DNA of 60,000 bases from Diphasiastrum complanatum (lineage: Eukaryota > Streptophyta > Lycopodiopsida > Lycopodiales > Lycopodiaceae), in the NCBI GenBank assembly GCA_029204225.1, contig CM055095.1, positions 34,995,078 through 35,055,077 of the forward strand, read 5' to 3'. Shown here in pieces: positions 10,678 to 21,746 of this stretch; within the stretch, counting starts at the first letter, position 1, and each line of letters opens with the position of its first letter. The translations under genes and the position numbers were made by a program. The notes below the pieces were generated by a model. It saw nothing but the letters and a program-made list of their open reading frames with translations, searched no databases and had not been told where the DNA came from.

Positions 10678-12314
10678 TCACAAACTATGAGTACTAAACT
10701 CATACTTGCTCTTACTCAATTTAAGAGCATACAAATGATGGTACAATATCTTGCTTTCTAGATGTTTTGGAAACATAATCAAGTCACAAAAGACAAGAAG
10801 TAATTCCAAACTAAAGACTTCATTCAAAAACAGAATAGTCTTACTTGATCTTTGAGATAAGCAAATCTCAATTAAGCAAGATACATCATTAATCAAAGAA
10901 AAAGAACAATAGGTGAGTAAAACAAAATGAAAACCATCTTTACTTTTCTTTTCTTTTCCATGAAATAAGATCAACAACGACTCGGCCTTGTACAATGATG
11001 AAGATCTCCTTGGACATGCATGTTGAGGATACTCCTCCTCAAACCTTGACCTCATCACAACTTGATTACTTGCCATAGTAATGACCTATGATGCACTATG
11101 AGACACTGTGCTCTCGGCCACTTCCAAGATAGAAAATAGATCTTCAAAATCAAGAACTTCTCCATGCTCAAACACCTTCGAGATAGAGAGTGTAAAGGCT
11201 ATGTAGCCTTCCTTGGTGGATAAGCATCCAACCATGATCCACAGACTAGGATCACCATCCTTCTTTCTTTTCAAGAAACCATATACAAAGCAATAGTCTT
11301 CAAGAACATTGAGGTATACAACCTTAGGCTTATAACTGAACAAGACTTCATAAAGTGCACTCCTTCCATTAGCTTCATAGCTCCATAAAGTTTCGCATGA
11401 TGGAACATACACATGCACCAAAAAAATTGAAGAGACAAGACACAACCAAATGTAACTTGTGGATCCATCAATAGTACATGCAAAGCAAGAAACACCTTCC
11501 TTGCATATTGATAAAGAAAGATGAACATCGGAATGTTCCAACTCCATAGAATGTTCTGTCTTTTTAGAAGACATTAAATATGGATCCATAAGTGATTTTG
11601 CCATAGAATAAGCCACTCTTGGCTTGATCTCCTTGACTACAATAGGCATAGACCTAAAGTTGGAAACATACAACTTCCTATGCCATAGCTCCTCCTTGGA
11701 AACATAAGTCATCAATGCAGTATCACATAAACTTGAATTTTCATGCACATCTAGCTTGAAAATACCTCCATATTTAGATCCACTTGCAAGGATCTTATCT
11801 TCTTTCTTTATGGAACAACCATTGATATTGAAATCCAGTTCATAACCATCATCTAACGACTTTCCTACACTAATCACACTCTTTGTGAGATTAGGCACAT
11901 AGAGAACATTGGAAAGTGTAAAATTCATAGAAGATGTAAGTTTTAAGGAACAACTTCCAACACCTTCAATTGCACATTCATCACCAACTGTTGTGTATAT
12001 TGATTTCTTAGGATCTAGAACAGATTCAATAGAAACAAAAGAATCTTTGGAGCAACTCATATGAGTTGTTGCTCCACTATCAATATACCATGATACATCA
12101 TTAAAAGGTAAAGAAGAGATGCCTCTCCACAATTTGCATGTAAGTCTTCTATGATACAACTGGTTTGAACTTCTTGTGTCTTCTTCTTGAAGTTAGAAGG
12201 ATGAGCTGACTCATCTTCTACTCCACCATAGTCTTTGTTCTTTGTTTTTTTCTTCGTGAAGGCACGAGAATACTGGTTCTCAACTGTATTTGAGACAGAT
12301 CTCAAATATTCCAC
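10678..12314 (-). pseudogene. Ty1/copia protease and pre-integrase region, reverse strand
   Basis: The reverse frame 12159-10678 is open apart from one in-frame TAG at 11086-11088. It starts with the copia aspartic protease (DVSWYIDSGATTHMSC, catalytic DSG; then LSNVLYVPNL) and the pre-integrase segment (EELWHRKL). After this no integrase core follows. The remaining ~300 codons are not typical copia pol, but the last part (10678-11076, FEEEYPQHACPRRSS and MFPKHLESK) is related to 35456-35977. Frame 12314-12057 overlaps the start and carries the Lys-rich end of gag. Gag proper, RT and RNase H are missing. The LTR and primer site at 12910-13531 lie upstream in the right orientation. Confidence 0.75.
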
Positions 12315-12909
12315 AAGACAAGCTAACTAGATCAGATACACAAAGTGGATTGAGACACTTTGGTTAGTTTGAATCCTACTTTTGGCATGTGTGAAATGCA
12401 ACAAAAGAAAACACTATTGACACTCAGAAGACTCAAAGGGTGTTCAGTTACTTCAAACTCAGTCTTGATCTTTAGTTTCTTGTGTAGGATGCTCAAAACC
12501 ATGAATTCAGAACAAAGTAAAAATTGATTCAAATCAAAATGTTGTCACTCGGATTTTGGAACTATCCTAATCCTCTTTAAGAGCTTATAACTCTTGCTAG
12601 ACACTTCAAATTGATTTGGTTTAAATTCTATGGAAAGTACAAATCATAAGCTTTCCATCAAGCTATAACACTGCTGTCTTTGGATCTATAAGCAAGGAGA
12701 ACAAAGGGACTAAAGATCTCTGATTTTCACACATGCGGAATTTCAGAATTCCGTACTACCTTAATTCAGGTCTGAGAATTCAGTTCAGGTCCGATTTGAT
12801 CCAATTACACTTCAGAGAAATGTTAGAAATGGTGAAAAATTGCTTTTTTGCTTGTTTATCTCTCGATTTCTTGTACTATCAGGGAAATTAGCATGCAAAG
12901 CTTAATGAG

Positions 12910-12921
12910 GCTCTGATACCA
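12910..12921 (-). other. Copia primer-binding site (tRNA-Met type)
   Basis: On the reverse strand TGGTATCAGAGC follows directly after the LTR end TTTTCAACA. It is the standard plant copia primer site, complementary to the 3' end of initiator tRNA-Met. Confidence 0.9.
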
Positions 12922-13531
12922 TGTTGAAAATTACAGAATTCACACGTGTGGGGAATGTCCACAAGAGTGACTGATCTTGATTAAGCTTTGTCATTGGCAC
13001 AGTACCTTGATTCTAGATTGTTCAACAAGACCTAGTTCAGAAGATATGGCTAATTCACAATCTAGCATGCTAATCAATAGACTATGATAGCAATGAGTCA
13101 AAGAATGATTAAAAGTACAAGATTACAGTGTTTTAGCATTAGCTTCAACACGAGTTAGAGAGAGAAAGCCAGAGAGATAACAAAAAAACAGTTTAGATCC
13201 AACCAAGCATGAGATAGCTACAAAACTTTGGTTCTTCGTTACTTTGTGAATGAGAATGATATGTACATATATAGGAGAGCCAAAATTCGTGGTACTCCTT
13301 GCATTCAATGCACATCCTACACCTATTCAAGTGCAAACAACTATTAACTTGACACCTAACTGCTAGCATGCATAGGTTGCACCTAACTTCTACCTACTTT
13401 CTCCAAATGGCAATTTCTCAACTAGCCATGTACAAATCTACATGCATGTGTCCATTAGAGTGATTGCATGCTTTGCATGTCACTATGGAAACTAAGGACA
13501 TTATGCATTTATTGTGGCTCGAGTTTCTACA
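12922..13531 (-). repeat. Ty1/copia 5' LTR, reverse strand
   Basis: On the reverse strand it starts TGTAGAAACTCGAGCC and ends TTTTCAACA, giving TG...CA termini and 610 bp. It is the inverted partner of 7031-7631. The primer site lies immediately downstream, so this is the 5' LTR of the broken copia element running toward 10.7 kb. Confidence 0.88.
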
Positions 13532-13824
13532 AGGTCATAATTGACCAATTCCATGTGAATCTCTATATGCATGTCAAACTAGACATTGTCAACATTATTG
13601 CATATCATACCACATCAACTAGACTTTATGCATGTCACTGAAATTTGATCTACCTAACCCAAACTCGCCCTATTCTACAAGGATATGTGCTCAATTTACA
13701 TACCTTGGATATGTACAAAATATTTACATGGGTAGGATCCCCCAAACATTAACAACAGATGATAGACATGTTTTACAATTTTTAGCAATTTATATACCTT
13801 GTAGATAATGCAAACTTTGGAGCT

Positions 13825-14145
13825 AATTTCCAATCTGTTTGAACACCAATTTCTAGCCAAATTGAGTGGCAATTTCCATCCATATTGGCATCTTGTTTTC
13901 GGCTTATTTGTGCTTTAATTTCTAGCCATCTTTGAGGTTGTTTTACAATCTTTTTATGCACTAATTTCTAGCCAACTTTGATGCTATTTTACAGTTTGTT
14001 TATGCGTTGATTTCCAACCAGGTTTGACGATGTTTTACAATTTGTCTATGTGCCTATTTTCAGCCAGCTTTGGCACTGATTTCAAGCCAACTTTGGCGAT
14101 GTTACACAACCTGATTGTGTGCTGATTTTCAGCCAATGTGGACAC
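13825..14145. repeat. Degenerate minisatellite, unit about 46 bp
   Basis: Repeated blocks of the kind TTTCTAGCCAACTTTG followed by GATGTTTTACAATTTGT recur with a period near 46 bp at the clearest copies (about 13945-14080). The left part is more diverged. The repeat ends just before a copia gag fragment. Confidence 0.65.
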
Positions 14146-14157
14146 TGATTCTATATT

Positions 14158-14256
14158 ATGGGAGACAAGATCAATGGAACACACTTTATCTCTGAAAGTG
14201 AGAAGTTAAATGGAACAAATTATCAGATTTGGAAAATTAAAGTCTCTGGAGCTTGC
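14158..14256 (+). pseudogene. Ty1/copia gag N-terminal fragment
   Basis: An ATG at 14158 opens MGDKINGTHFISESEKLNG followed by TNYQIWKIKV, the conserved L-N-G-x-N-Y-x-x-W-K start of copia gag. Homology stops after about 33 codons, where the sequence joins the reverse-strand transposase exon. It is a breakpoint fragment. Confidence 0.75.
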
Positions 14257-14257
14257 A

Positions 14258-15499
14258 GACACCTTCACCATATACCTTCTATATAGTTGCCCAATTGGCA
14301 CCAGCTTCATCGGCCATGAAGCTATTAAATTGAGCACTATTTACACCATGGTTTCTCATCACACTGTTCAACATCTCCCAAAACCTTTCTTGTGCTATAT
14401 TGTCTTCGACTTTCATTTCACATATGGCTATAGTTTGTAGACTTTGTATACTAATGAAACATAACCGTAATTTGACAATTTAGACATAATGAACGTTGTA
14501 TTACAATATCAAAATATAGACATGTTGTTTATGTACCAAGAAAACTTACGCCTACCTCGGATCATACATGTGTGCAGCCATAGATGACCATTGGAAAAAA
14601 AAATTTACGTGATTGAAGCGAATCCATGAATGTTTCAAGTCACCACCTTTTTGAATTCGTTTTACCATATCAACACCCGAAGCCTGTGGACATTTTAAAG
14701 ATATAACATCTCTCATTTTCAAAGTTTGTGATCCGGCCTGGAAACAAAGATCCTTGAAAATAGTCATATTGAAACTTTTCTTTAAGTTTGAAAATTGAGT
14801 CTCTGACATCCGCAAAGGGTTGGTTACTCGTTCTAAACTCGTCTATCCACTTTCTGAGCCTACAAAAAATGAAGTAACACAAAAATGGATTTATTTAGAT
14901 CCAGAACAAATCAAATGCCAAAAAGTAATAGCCTCAGTTTTACATTCAATAATAGTCAGAATAATAGCACAACCTTCTTTGATTTGTCAAAGGTTCCAAC
15001 TGCTCTAGAATAGTTGCAAAAGAATCAGCGGTCAGCATTTCCTTTTCACACTGAATTGGAGTTATCAACCTATTCATAATCAACTCATGTGCCACCTCCT
15101 TCTCTGTTTTTTTCTGTCCGCATTGTGGGTGTTTACCAACTTGCTTCCCAACCAAATTTCTTATAATATTGTGGGCCTATAATGACTCTCCTTCCGCCAC
15201 ATTGTGTGAATGTTTATGTAGTGGATTGCCAACCTTGTATATTTGATATCATGGAGTATAACATAATAAATCTGAGATGGACATATTCCAATACATTTCG
15301 GTTTATTTCCACAATAATGGCAAGAAAATCCACCATGTTTCTTCCCAAGTGTACCGACTGAACATCAGACTGCTAGTCTTCCTTTCCATTTTGTTGTGTT
15401 GGGACATCCAAAAGACCTCAAACTACCGCACAACTCATTCTTACAAATAAATGAACCACCACAAAATGAGACACGAACATCTCCATCAAAGTTGGACAT
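14258..15499 (-). pseudogene. DDE-transposase-like gene (unclassified DNA transposon), reverse strand, spliced and decayed
   Basis: The reverse-strand model has exons 15499-14944, 14859-14556 and about 14433-14258, with introns 14943-14860 (GTAAAA...TTTTTGTAG) and about 14555-14434. Exon 1 encodes a Cys/His cluster: ICKNELC, then N-TTKWKG, then CHYCGNKPKCIGIC, then a H-x3-H pair in HYINIHT. Exon 2 carries GRITNFENERCYIFKMST and, after a frameshift near 14690, SGVDMVKRIQKGGDLKHSWI. Exon 3 carries FWEMLNSVM and FMADEAGANW, the latter plausibly holding a catalytic acid of a DDE transposase. At least two stops (one in exon 1 after LAV, one after ANWATI) and two frame shifts disable it. It resembles by memory a transposase family scattered in animals, algae and early plants; the exact superfamily is uncertain. 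The downstream part is cut by the copia fragment at 14158-14256. Confidence 0.6.
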
Positions 15500-15519
15500 A
15501 GTTGTTGTACTATATTTTT

Positions 15520-16148
15520 TTTGCCTCAGCTAGCTTACACAGCAGTACTTGCAACACGTGCCCAAAAATGATTTGGTAATTTTGTCTTTTATCATAGATA
15601 AGGTACACTCTACAATCATTTTGTTTTTTCTCTCTATAACACCATTAGATTGACGTGAATAGGAGGGAGTTAACTACTAAACAATTCCATGAATTCTACA
15701 AAAAATTATAAGTTTTGTAGAGATAAACTCTCCGTCCCTTTCTTATCTGATTGACTATATCTTCCCATTTATTTGATTCTCTATATAAGCTTTGAATTCC
15801 CTGAACTTTAAGAATGCTTCAAATTTGTGCTTTAAGAAATAGATCCAAGAGAAACGACAGAAATCATCCATAAGCACCAAATAATAAAGGTTCAGTTTGA
15901 GCAAGTCCCCAAAGGTCCATGTGCACCAGTCCCAATGGAAATTCTGTCCTATTTGATCTTTCTAAATGTGCTTTTTTATGGTGCTTTCCAAGAATACACC
16001 CTTCACAGATGCCCTTCAGTTTTGTTATCTTTGGAATACCACTGACTATGTTTTTGTTGGACAAAAGTTTAAGTGCGTCATTATTTAAGTGTCCATAACG
16101 TTGATGCCACAAAGAATAATGAACATCCTGCATTAGAGGAGTTCTCAA
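15520..16148 (-). pseudogene. Ty1/copia pre-integrase/integrase fragment, reverse strand
   Basis: The frame 16148-15864 encodes LWHQRYGHLNNDALKLL and, further on, CEGCILGKHHKKAH, which is the HHCC zinc-binding region of copia integrase, then PLGLVHMDLWG leading into the catalytic core. Core-like sequence continues to about 15520 (MDDFCRFSWIYFLKHK) but with stops and frame changes. Integrase inserts the element cDNA into the host chromosome. Protease and RT are not attached. Confidence 0.85.
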
Positions 16149-16304
16149 TATGAAAAAGTCCCTTTAAGGAATGCCATGTAGGATATAGAAAAATATCAAA
16201 ATAAAAAAAACAATATTGTTTATTTGCTTGCCCACACCATGCCCAAGGCCTCCCCAACTCCCAATGATCTAACCACAGTGTCTATAGTCACAGTTAAAAA
16301 CTGT

Positions 16305-16570
16305 TAACAGTTCGCAGTATAACCTACTAAATTCAAAAATATTCCCTCCATTGGTTACGAAAAGGGCAATATTTTCAATAGATATAGAATATGACCGCCA
16401 TCTCCAAATTCGAATAAAAAAAAATTGCAAAATGTCTACATATGCATTCCTTCCACGAGAATAGAGATATGGGTGCCATCTCCAATTATGAACGCCATCA
16501 TCACTTTGGAATGGAAATATGAGCGCCAACTATCTATTGGAATGAAAAAATGAGCGGCATTTCCAAATTT
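16305..16570. repeat. Short degenerate repeats of the type ATATGACCGCCATCTCC
   Basis: Related words occur near 16390, 16468, 16522 and 16546 (ATATG-GCGCCA or GCCATCTCCAA, often preceded by GAATGGAA). They lie just upstream of the 16.7 kb gene, where subterminal repeats of a DNA transposon could be, but no terminal inverted repeat was identified. Confidence 0.35.
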
Positions 16571-16727
16571 GAATCAAGCATACAAGCATGGAGTTTGGAT
16601 TGATTGTACATAGTATATAGTATAATCAAAGATGAGTACTTTGCTTTGCTTCATAGAATCTGGTCATAGTACTTTGATGCAATTGATTACTCTATTATTT
16701 TTTTGATGATGACATTGTATCATCTAC

Positions 16728-19350
16728 ATGTGGATATCCCTATTGATTTGGCACCTTTGCAGAGAAGAGGAGGCAAAGGAATTCAAATATCTGCTGAGGA
16801 TCGTTCTTGTTACAAGGCAGAAGGAAAAAAAAAACTTGGATTTGTGGATAGATGGAACATTATATCCACAAGATCCAAGCACTTTGACACATCCCACGTT
16901 CTCTTCAATAACTCATTTAGTTACATGGATATGCAATGGACATAGTGGACTACTAGGATATTGTGAAAGATTGCAGAATCATGGAAAACAACTTTATATG
17001 AATAAAGTTCACTTTTTAGAAGGTGAGTTAATTCGGATATCCTCTTATTGTCAGAATAGAGATTGTCATCTCCAAAAGACATTAGAAGAAAATGAACAAC
17101 TTAAAAAAAATAATGAATCATTACAGAAGATAACAATCAATATCAAATCAGAACTAGAGCAAATGCAATCAGTCTTACAATCTATTCGTATTGAAAACTG
17201 ACAATTATTGAAGGATGTGGATTTGGCAAAGAAGAAGGCTGAAAGTACGAAGCGAAAGCGTAAAAGTTGCAAGGATATTCAAATGCTTTCAAAAGGAAGT
17301 TATCGAAATAGAAGGATCCGTGCATTCAAGTAAGCATATTCTGATTTTTGTAAGTTTTTCAATGACATTTGGATTTAATTTCAGCTATGGTGATATTCTG
17401 TTAACTATCTGTTTTTTTTGCAGATCTGAATTAGTAGCTCCTCGGAATATTAAAGACAATGCTTCACTAGGAATGTCATTGGGCACAATATTGACTTGCA
17501 AATCCACTGAGCGTATCATGATGAACAATAGAATTTCAAATGTAAAGTGTAAAATAGCATAGTCTTTGATGGTGGACATTCAAAAAAATTTAGATAAGAC
17601 TATAGTTCAGGGTGCTTGTGATTTTGCGGGTGGGTATTAGCAGGGAAGCATATGCAACAATATTTAAACTAATTAGAGAAGCTTTCAAGCAAGTTCAAAT
17701 TAGAAAAGTCCTAATCCCTAGGACATATCACTTGAAGAAAGAGAGGGATACATTAAACATAGGTATGCATAGGATCACTAGAACTCCATTTCATATTGAG
17801 GAGGTGTATGAAACTGATGGAAGATCGATATTCTATAATTCATCAAACAATTTATTTGTTGATCTAAATTACTTGCTGAGATACATCGTCACATTCTATG
17901 ATATAACTTATGAAAAGGTGAATGGCAAAATAATCATAGTACTTAAGTTAGATAAGTCAGAAATTGTGAAAGGGCAGAAGACGGAGAGGGTTAGTATAAC
18001 TCTCATGAATGGTGCTCTATCACAAACAGAGAACCAAGAAGATTTCAGATTTAGTGTCCAGTCAGAAAATGATATATGGTGGTTGGCAGCGTTTCAGGTA
18101 ACTAGCCTCATTATTACATTACATTCATTGAATAGTATTAATACATTATAAATTAAGTCTGATTAATTTTTTTGGACAGGTGCTAAAAGAGAATCATGAT
18201 ATATTATCATAAATATTCTCAACGACATCTTATCCTAGGACCATCAAGGACCATATGGATGGAGGACTTCTCAATGTTCCAGGACTTGGAGACTTCAATG
18301 TTGAATGGCACTTAGCAGGTGATTTGAAAACATTAAAATGTATGTGTGATGTCTCTCACGGTGCTACATCAAAACACCCTTGTTTGTACTGTATGAAAAT
18401 GGCAAAAGATGTGACTAGGAGCACAGGAATTACTAGAGAATATGCAGATCCAAACTTGAAGCCTGTGCTGTCTATCCCCTTAAAAAATGTGCATGTTTGC
18501 ACTCTTCATGTAGAAGTTAGATCAATAGAAAAGATCATTTACCTTCATATAGTTTTTGCTTGGAATACTAAGCCAGCATCATTAGCAAAGGAAGCTACCT
18601 CTCGATTAGAAGATGTTTTATCAAAAGCAGGACTCCATAAAGGACATGTCAAAATTCAAAAAGATGAAAAGCTTTCAGGAAAGAATGGGAACATGCCAAC
18701 TAAGCCAAGCATAGGAGGAGCAAAGGCACGTCGTTTCCTATCAAATCATACTGGTAGGGCTTCTAATATTCAACACTCAGTCTTATTGCTGCTACTCAAG
18801 ACTTCGAGAAAGACGGCAAAACCAGAGTACTAAAAGTTGATGTATGGAAAAAGCTTGATAGTATGATTGTTATTTTAAGAAAAGAAAAATACTCTGATAT
18901 TGATAAGAAAGCTGTCCAAAGGACTTGTGTCGAGTTTGTTAATGCAGTATCAAAAGCATGGGGAGATGATCACATCACTCATTACATGGTTAGTATTAAA
19001 TTCTTAAAATGCTTTCAAATTTGAATATATATTTAGATCCAGACATAAGACTAACATTATGATTTTGACATATGCAACACATACTAAGAGATCATACGGC
19101 ATTTTTTGCAAATACATATGGAAGCTTGAGTGTATAGTCATCACAAGGGATGGAGAAGTCACATTGGCAAGCACGAGCAGCATTTCATCGAAATGCACAA
19201 CATGGAGGAACCAATGAAAAATGAAACTACATTTGTCAATTGTTTCAGTGGTTCTACCGCAGAGTCCAAATTCGACATATAACAAAGTCCACACAATACA
19301 AGAAGTTTAGAAAAGCATGCAAGTTCATACAGGAAGAGAAAATTAGATGA
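16728..19350 (+). pseudogene. Multi-exon gene of an uncharacterised transposon-like protein family, decayed
   Basis: Exons inferred: about 16728-17330 (ending in a coiled coil, ENEQLKKNNESLQKI, and a basic stretch KRKRKSCK), 17423 onward, 17612-18097, 18180-18988 and 19078-19350. Introns 17331-17422 and 18098-18179 have good GT...CAG borders; 18989-19077 has a GT donor but ends CAA where CAG is expected. The 18180 exon reads in phase from the previous one and carries VEWHLAGDLKTLKCM then HPCLYC (a CxxC pair) and VCTLHVEVRSIEK. The last exon carries HILRDHTAFFANTYGSL, SQGMEKSHWQARAAF and QLFQWFYRR. Breaks: TGA near 17200, TAA 18210-18212, an indel near 18782, TAG 19135-19137, TGA 19222-19224. 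The family resembles proteins of DNA transposons in invertebrates and algae; its reaction is not known to me. Confidence 0.5.
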
Positions 19351-19484
19351 TTGTTGAGTACAAGATCATCATTATCATCAAATCATGACATGTTCAGAAT
19401 TGCTTTGCAAATTCATTGAACAAGAAAGGAGAAATACTCAATGTAAATATATTGATTGTATTATACCAAAATACAAAGTGTCAA

Positions 19485-21002
19485 CTATTCATCATCAGAT
19501 CTTGTGTCAGATTCTATGGCAATATTGTCATGAAAAAATTCTCTGCTAGCGTATGTATCTAATAGATGTGCATTATCCTTATTTCCACTAAGCTCAATAT
19601 AAGTGGAATACAATGAATAATGGGAGCTCCTTAAAGGAACATTCCCATCAGTAAAGCCTAAAATGTTCAAAACATAAGATCTTTTGACAAAAATGATCTT
19701 ATTTGTCTTTACAAATTTATGTCCTCCTAGGTAAAATGATAAAGCTTTAACGACCATTATAAGAGTCTCCCTGACTGGGCTCAGCTTGGAATGAGCAATA
19801 CAGATCTCATTCTTCAGGAAATGCCTAAGATAGTGGCCAAGTCCACTATCCCTCTGGAAAGACGATGCGTGTTGTCCGAAACCACCTCGTCTCGCAGCAA
19901 AATCATCTATCATGAGAGCATCCTACAAAAGGAAATTTGTTAGCAAAAACACATTCAGTGATTAGAAATATCGTAATGCAAGGAAGTTTAAACACTTACA
20001 CATTCTTCATCATCAGCAGCAACCAGATCAGGATGATCCATATAATGACCACAAACTGAACTAGAATCATCCGTGAAATGCAATAATGATGGACGAGGGA
20101 AGCCCATCTGGGATTGAAATGCCATGAGTTCTTCATCAGATGGTCTGCCTCACCCATCCTCAGCTATATTTGATAAAGTCTTAGTCAAGCATTCTTCAGC
20201 AGTCATAATTCCCTCCTCATCATCAAAATCAATACCAACAACAAGATCATCTGTTTCAAAATCTACGAAGTCAGAAAATTCAAAAATTGTGCCGGATAAT
20301 AAACATAGAACCTCGTCTTCATGATAGTCAAAAAATTTACATAAATCAGCAGTAGTAAAATATACATCGTCATTAATATACTATACAGAAAAATTGAATA
20401 GACATTTAGAATCCTCTGTAGGGTTGGATTCATCAGCAGATGTATTTTGGCCAATAAAAAAATCTCGTAGAGAATTAGTATTTATATTTATAAAAACTCT
20501 TTCCTTATAAGGAGTGTCGATAAGAAAGTGACTGTTGTCCTTAATAGTTGACTGAACGGAGGATGATGAAAAGCGAGGGCCAGCAACAGAAATTTTATCA
20601 TCATCTGGGATCTGAACTAACAAGAAAAGTACGAAACCACTCTGATATTCAACCAATCAACATTTCTTGTTGCAATAAGGACACAGTGGACTGCTTTTGA
20701 AAAGATCAAACAATTTGGTGAACATTCTATCCAGTCTATGTCTGAAAGCTGGGAAGAAGTGAACCTGATCAATATAATGCATGTACTGGAGTGAACCTAT
20801 GGAGAAAACATGCTTACTAAGTATATCTTTGAATCTAACATAATGTTGATAAAAAAATCTTAGAATTCGGTTGTGCAATCCTGAAAACATGTAGATATGG
20901 CCTGAATAGGTTGTGGAAGTAGTCTAGATTTTCAGTAATCCCAAATTCACTAAAAAATGAACTCAAGCCTGAATCTCATGAGGATCCTGAGGAAGAGGCC
21001 AT
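19485..21002 (-). pseudogene. Unrecognised two- or three-exon gene with a CPYC motif, reverse strand
   Basis: The clear last exon (19922-19485) encodes about 145 residues ending ...SDTRSDDE, with FAARRGGFGQHASSFQRDSG and KTNKIIFVKRSYVLNILGF. A 77-bp intron (19999-19923, GTAAGTG...TTTTGTAG) joins it in phase to an acidic exon running back to about 20270 (DFETDDLVVGIDFDDEEG, FPRPSLLHF), which contains one stop (20150-20152). Further upstream, 20890-20657 encodes RFFYQHYVRFKDILSK and SSPLCPYCNKKC, a possible zinc-binding pair. A candidate start ATG at 21002-21000 meets a stop after eight codons. No family was recognised. It runs convergently to the gene at 16.7-19.35 kb and divergently from the histone-like ORF at 21.7 kb. 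Confidence 0.4.
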
Positions 21003-21746
21003 CGAAATAAAGTGAATATCACACTTCTGCACGAGGGAGACGAGAAAGAAAACTAACTATCAAGATGGCGCACAAGAGAGATATGTACGGCTCGAGATAC
21101 CGAATATCGCACTTGAGCACAAGTAGGTGTCGTTGAGTGCAAACGGTCAACAAAGCACGCGCACAAGAGCAATATGCCGCGAATTTCAATAACGAAAAAA
21201 GATAAAAAATTAATCGGTTTTTGTGCCATTTATACTAAATTTTTGCACGTGCGATCAACGATCAATGGACATTTGTCTACTTTCGATTCGACTACAGCTA
21301 CTGGCATGTGCTAGGTGACACCTGGACAAGTGTGAAATGACAACTGGACAAGTGTCGCATGTTCATTCGTGTGTTCAAAAACATGTGTCGCTCTATCATT
21401 TGCTCGTACAAATCCCACACGTGTAAAGTGACAGCATGACACATGTCGCTCTATCATTTGTTCATACAACTCCCACACGTGTGATTGGACATTCTTTCGC
21501 ACGTGCGAACCAGGATATAAAATCACAAACTTCGATGAATTTTTTTCACTTTTTTTTCGCTCCGCATATCGCACTTGTGCATGCGCGTTTCTTCAGAACT
21601 AATATCTTTCTGTTATATTCAGCTCGCACAGGTCTGATATACCGTACGTTCCTTCCGTACATACCAGTCCTCTGTGAGATTTTTGTCACCCTTCTGTTCT
21701 CATCCTCCCCGTCGCGCGCAAGTTTGCTATTGCATAGTACACATCC
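21003..21746. promoter_or_regulatory. Divergent intergenic region rich in CACGTG/GCACGTGC palindromes
   Basis: This lies between the reverse gene (start about 21002) and the forward histone-like ORF (start 21747). It contains TTCGCACGTGCGAA (about 21495), TGCACGTGCGA (21245), CACACGTGTAAAG (21416), CCACACGTGTGATTG (21473) and many words of the form CGCACTTG or TCGCAC. CACGTG is the G-box core bound by plant bHLH and bZIP factors. The density suggests a shared promoter or transposon-specific binding sites; this is inference. Confidence 0.4.

Noticed and set aside
14210-14440. Forward 76-codon ORF
   Set aside because: Overlaps a reverse transposase exon with clear motifs; only the first part (14158-14256) is meaningful, in another frame, as copia gag.
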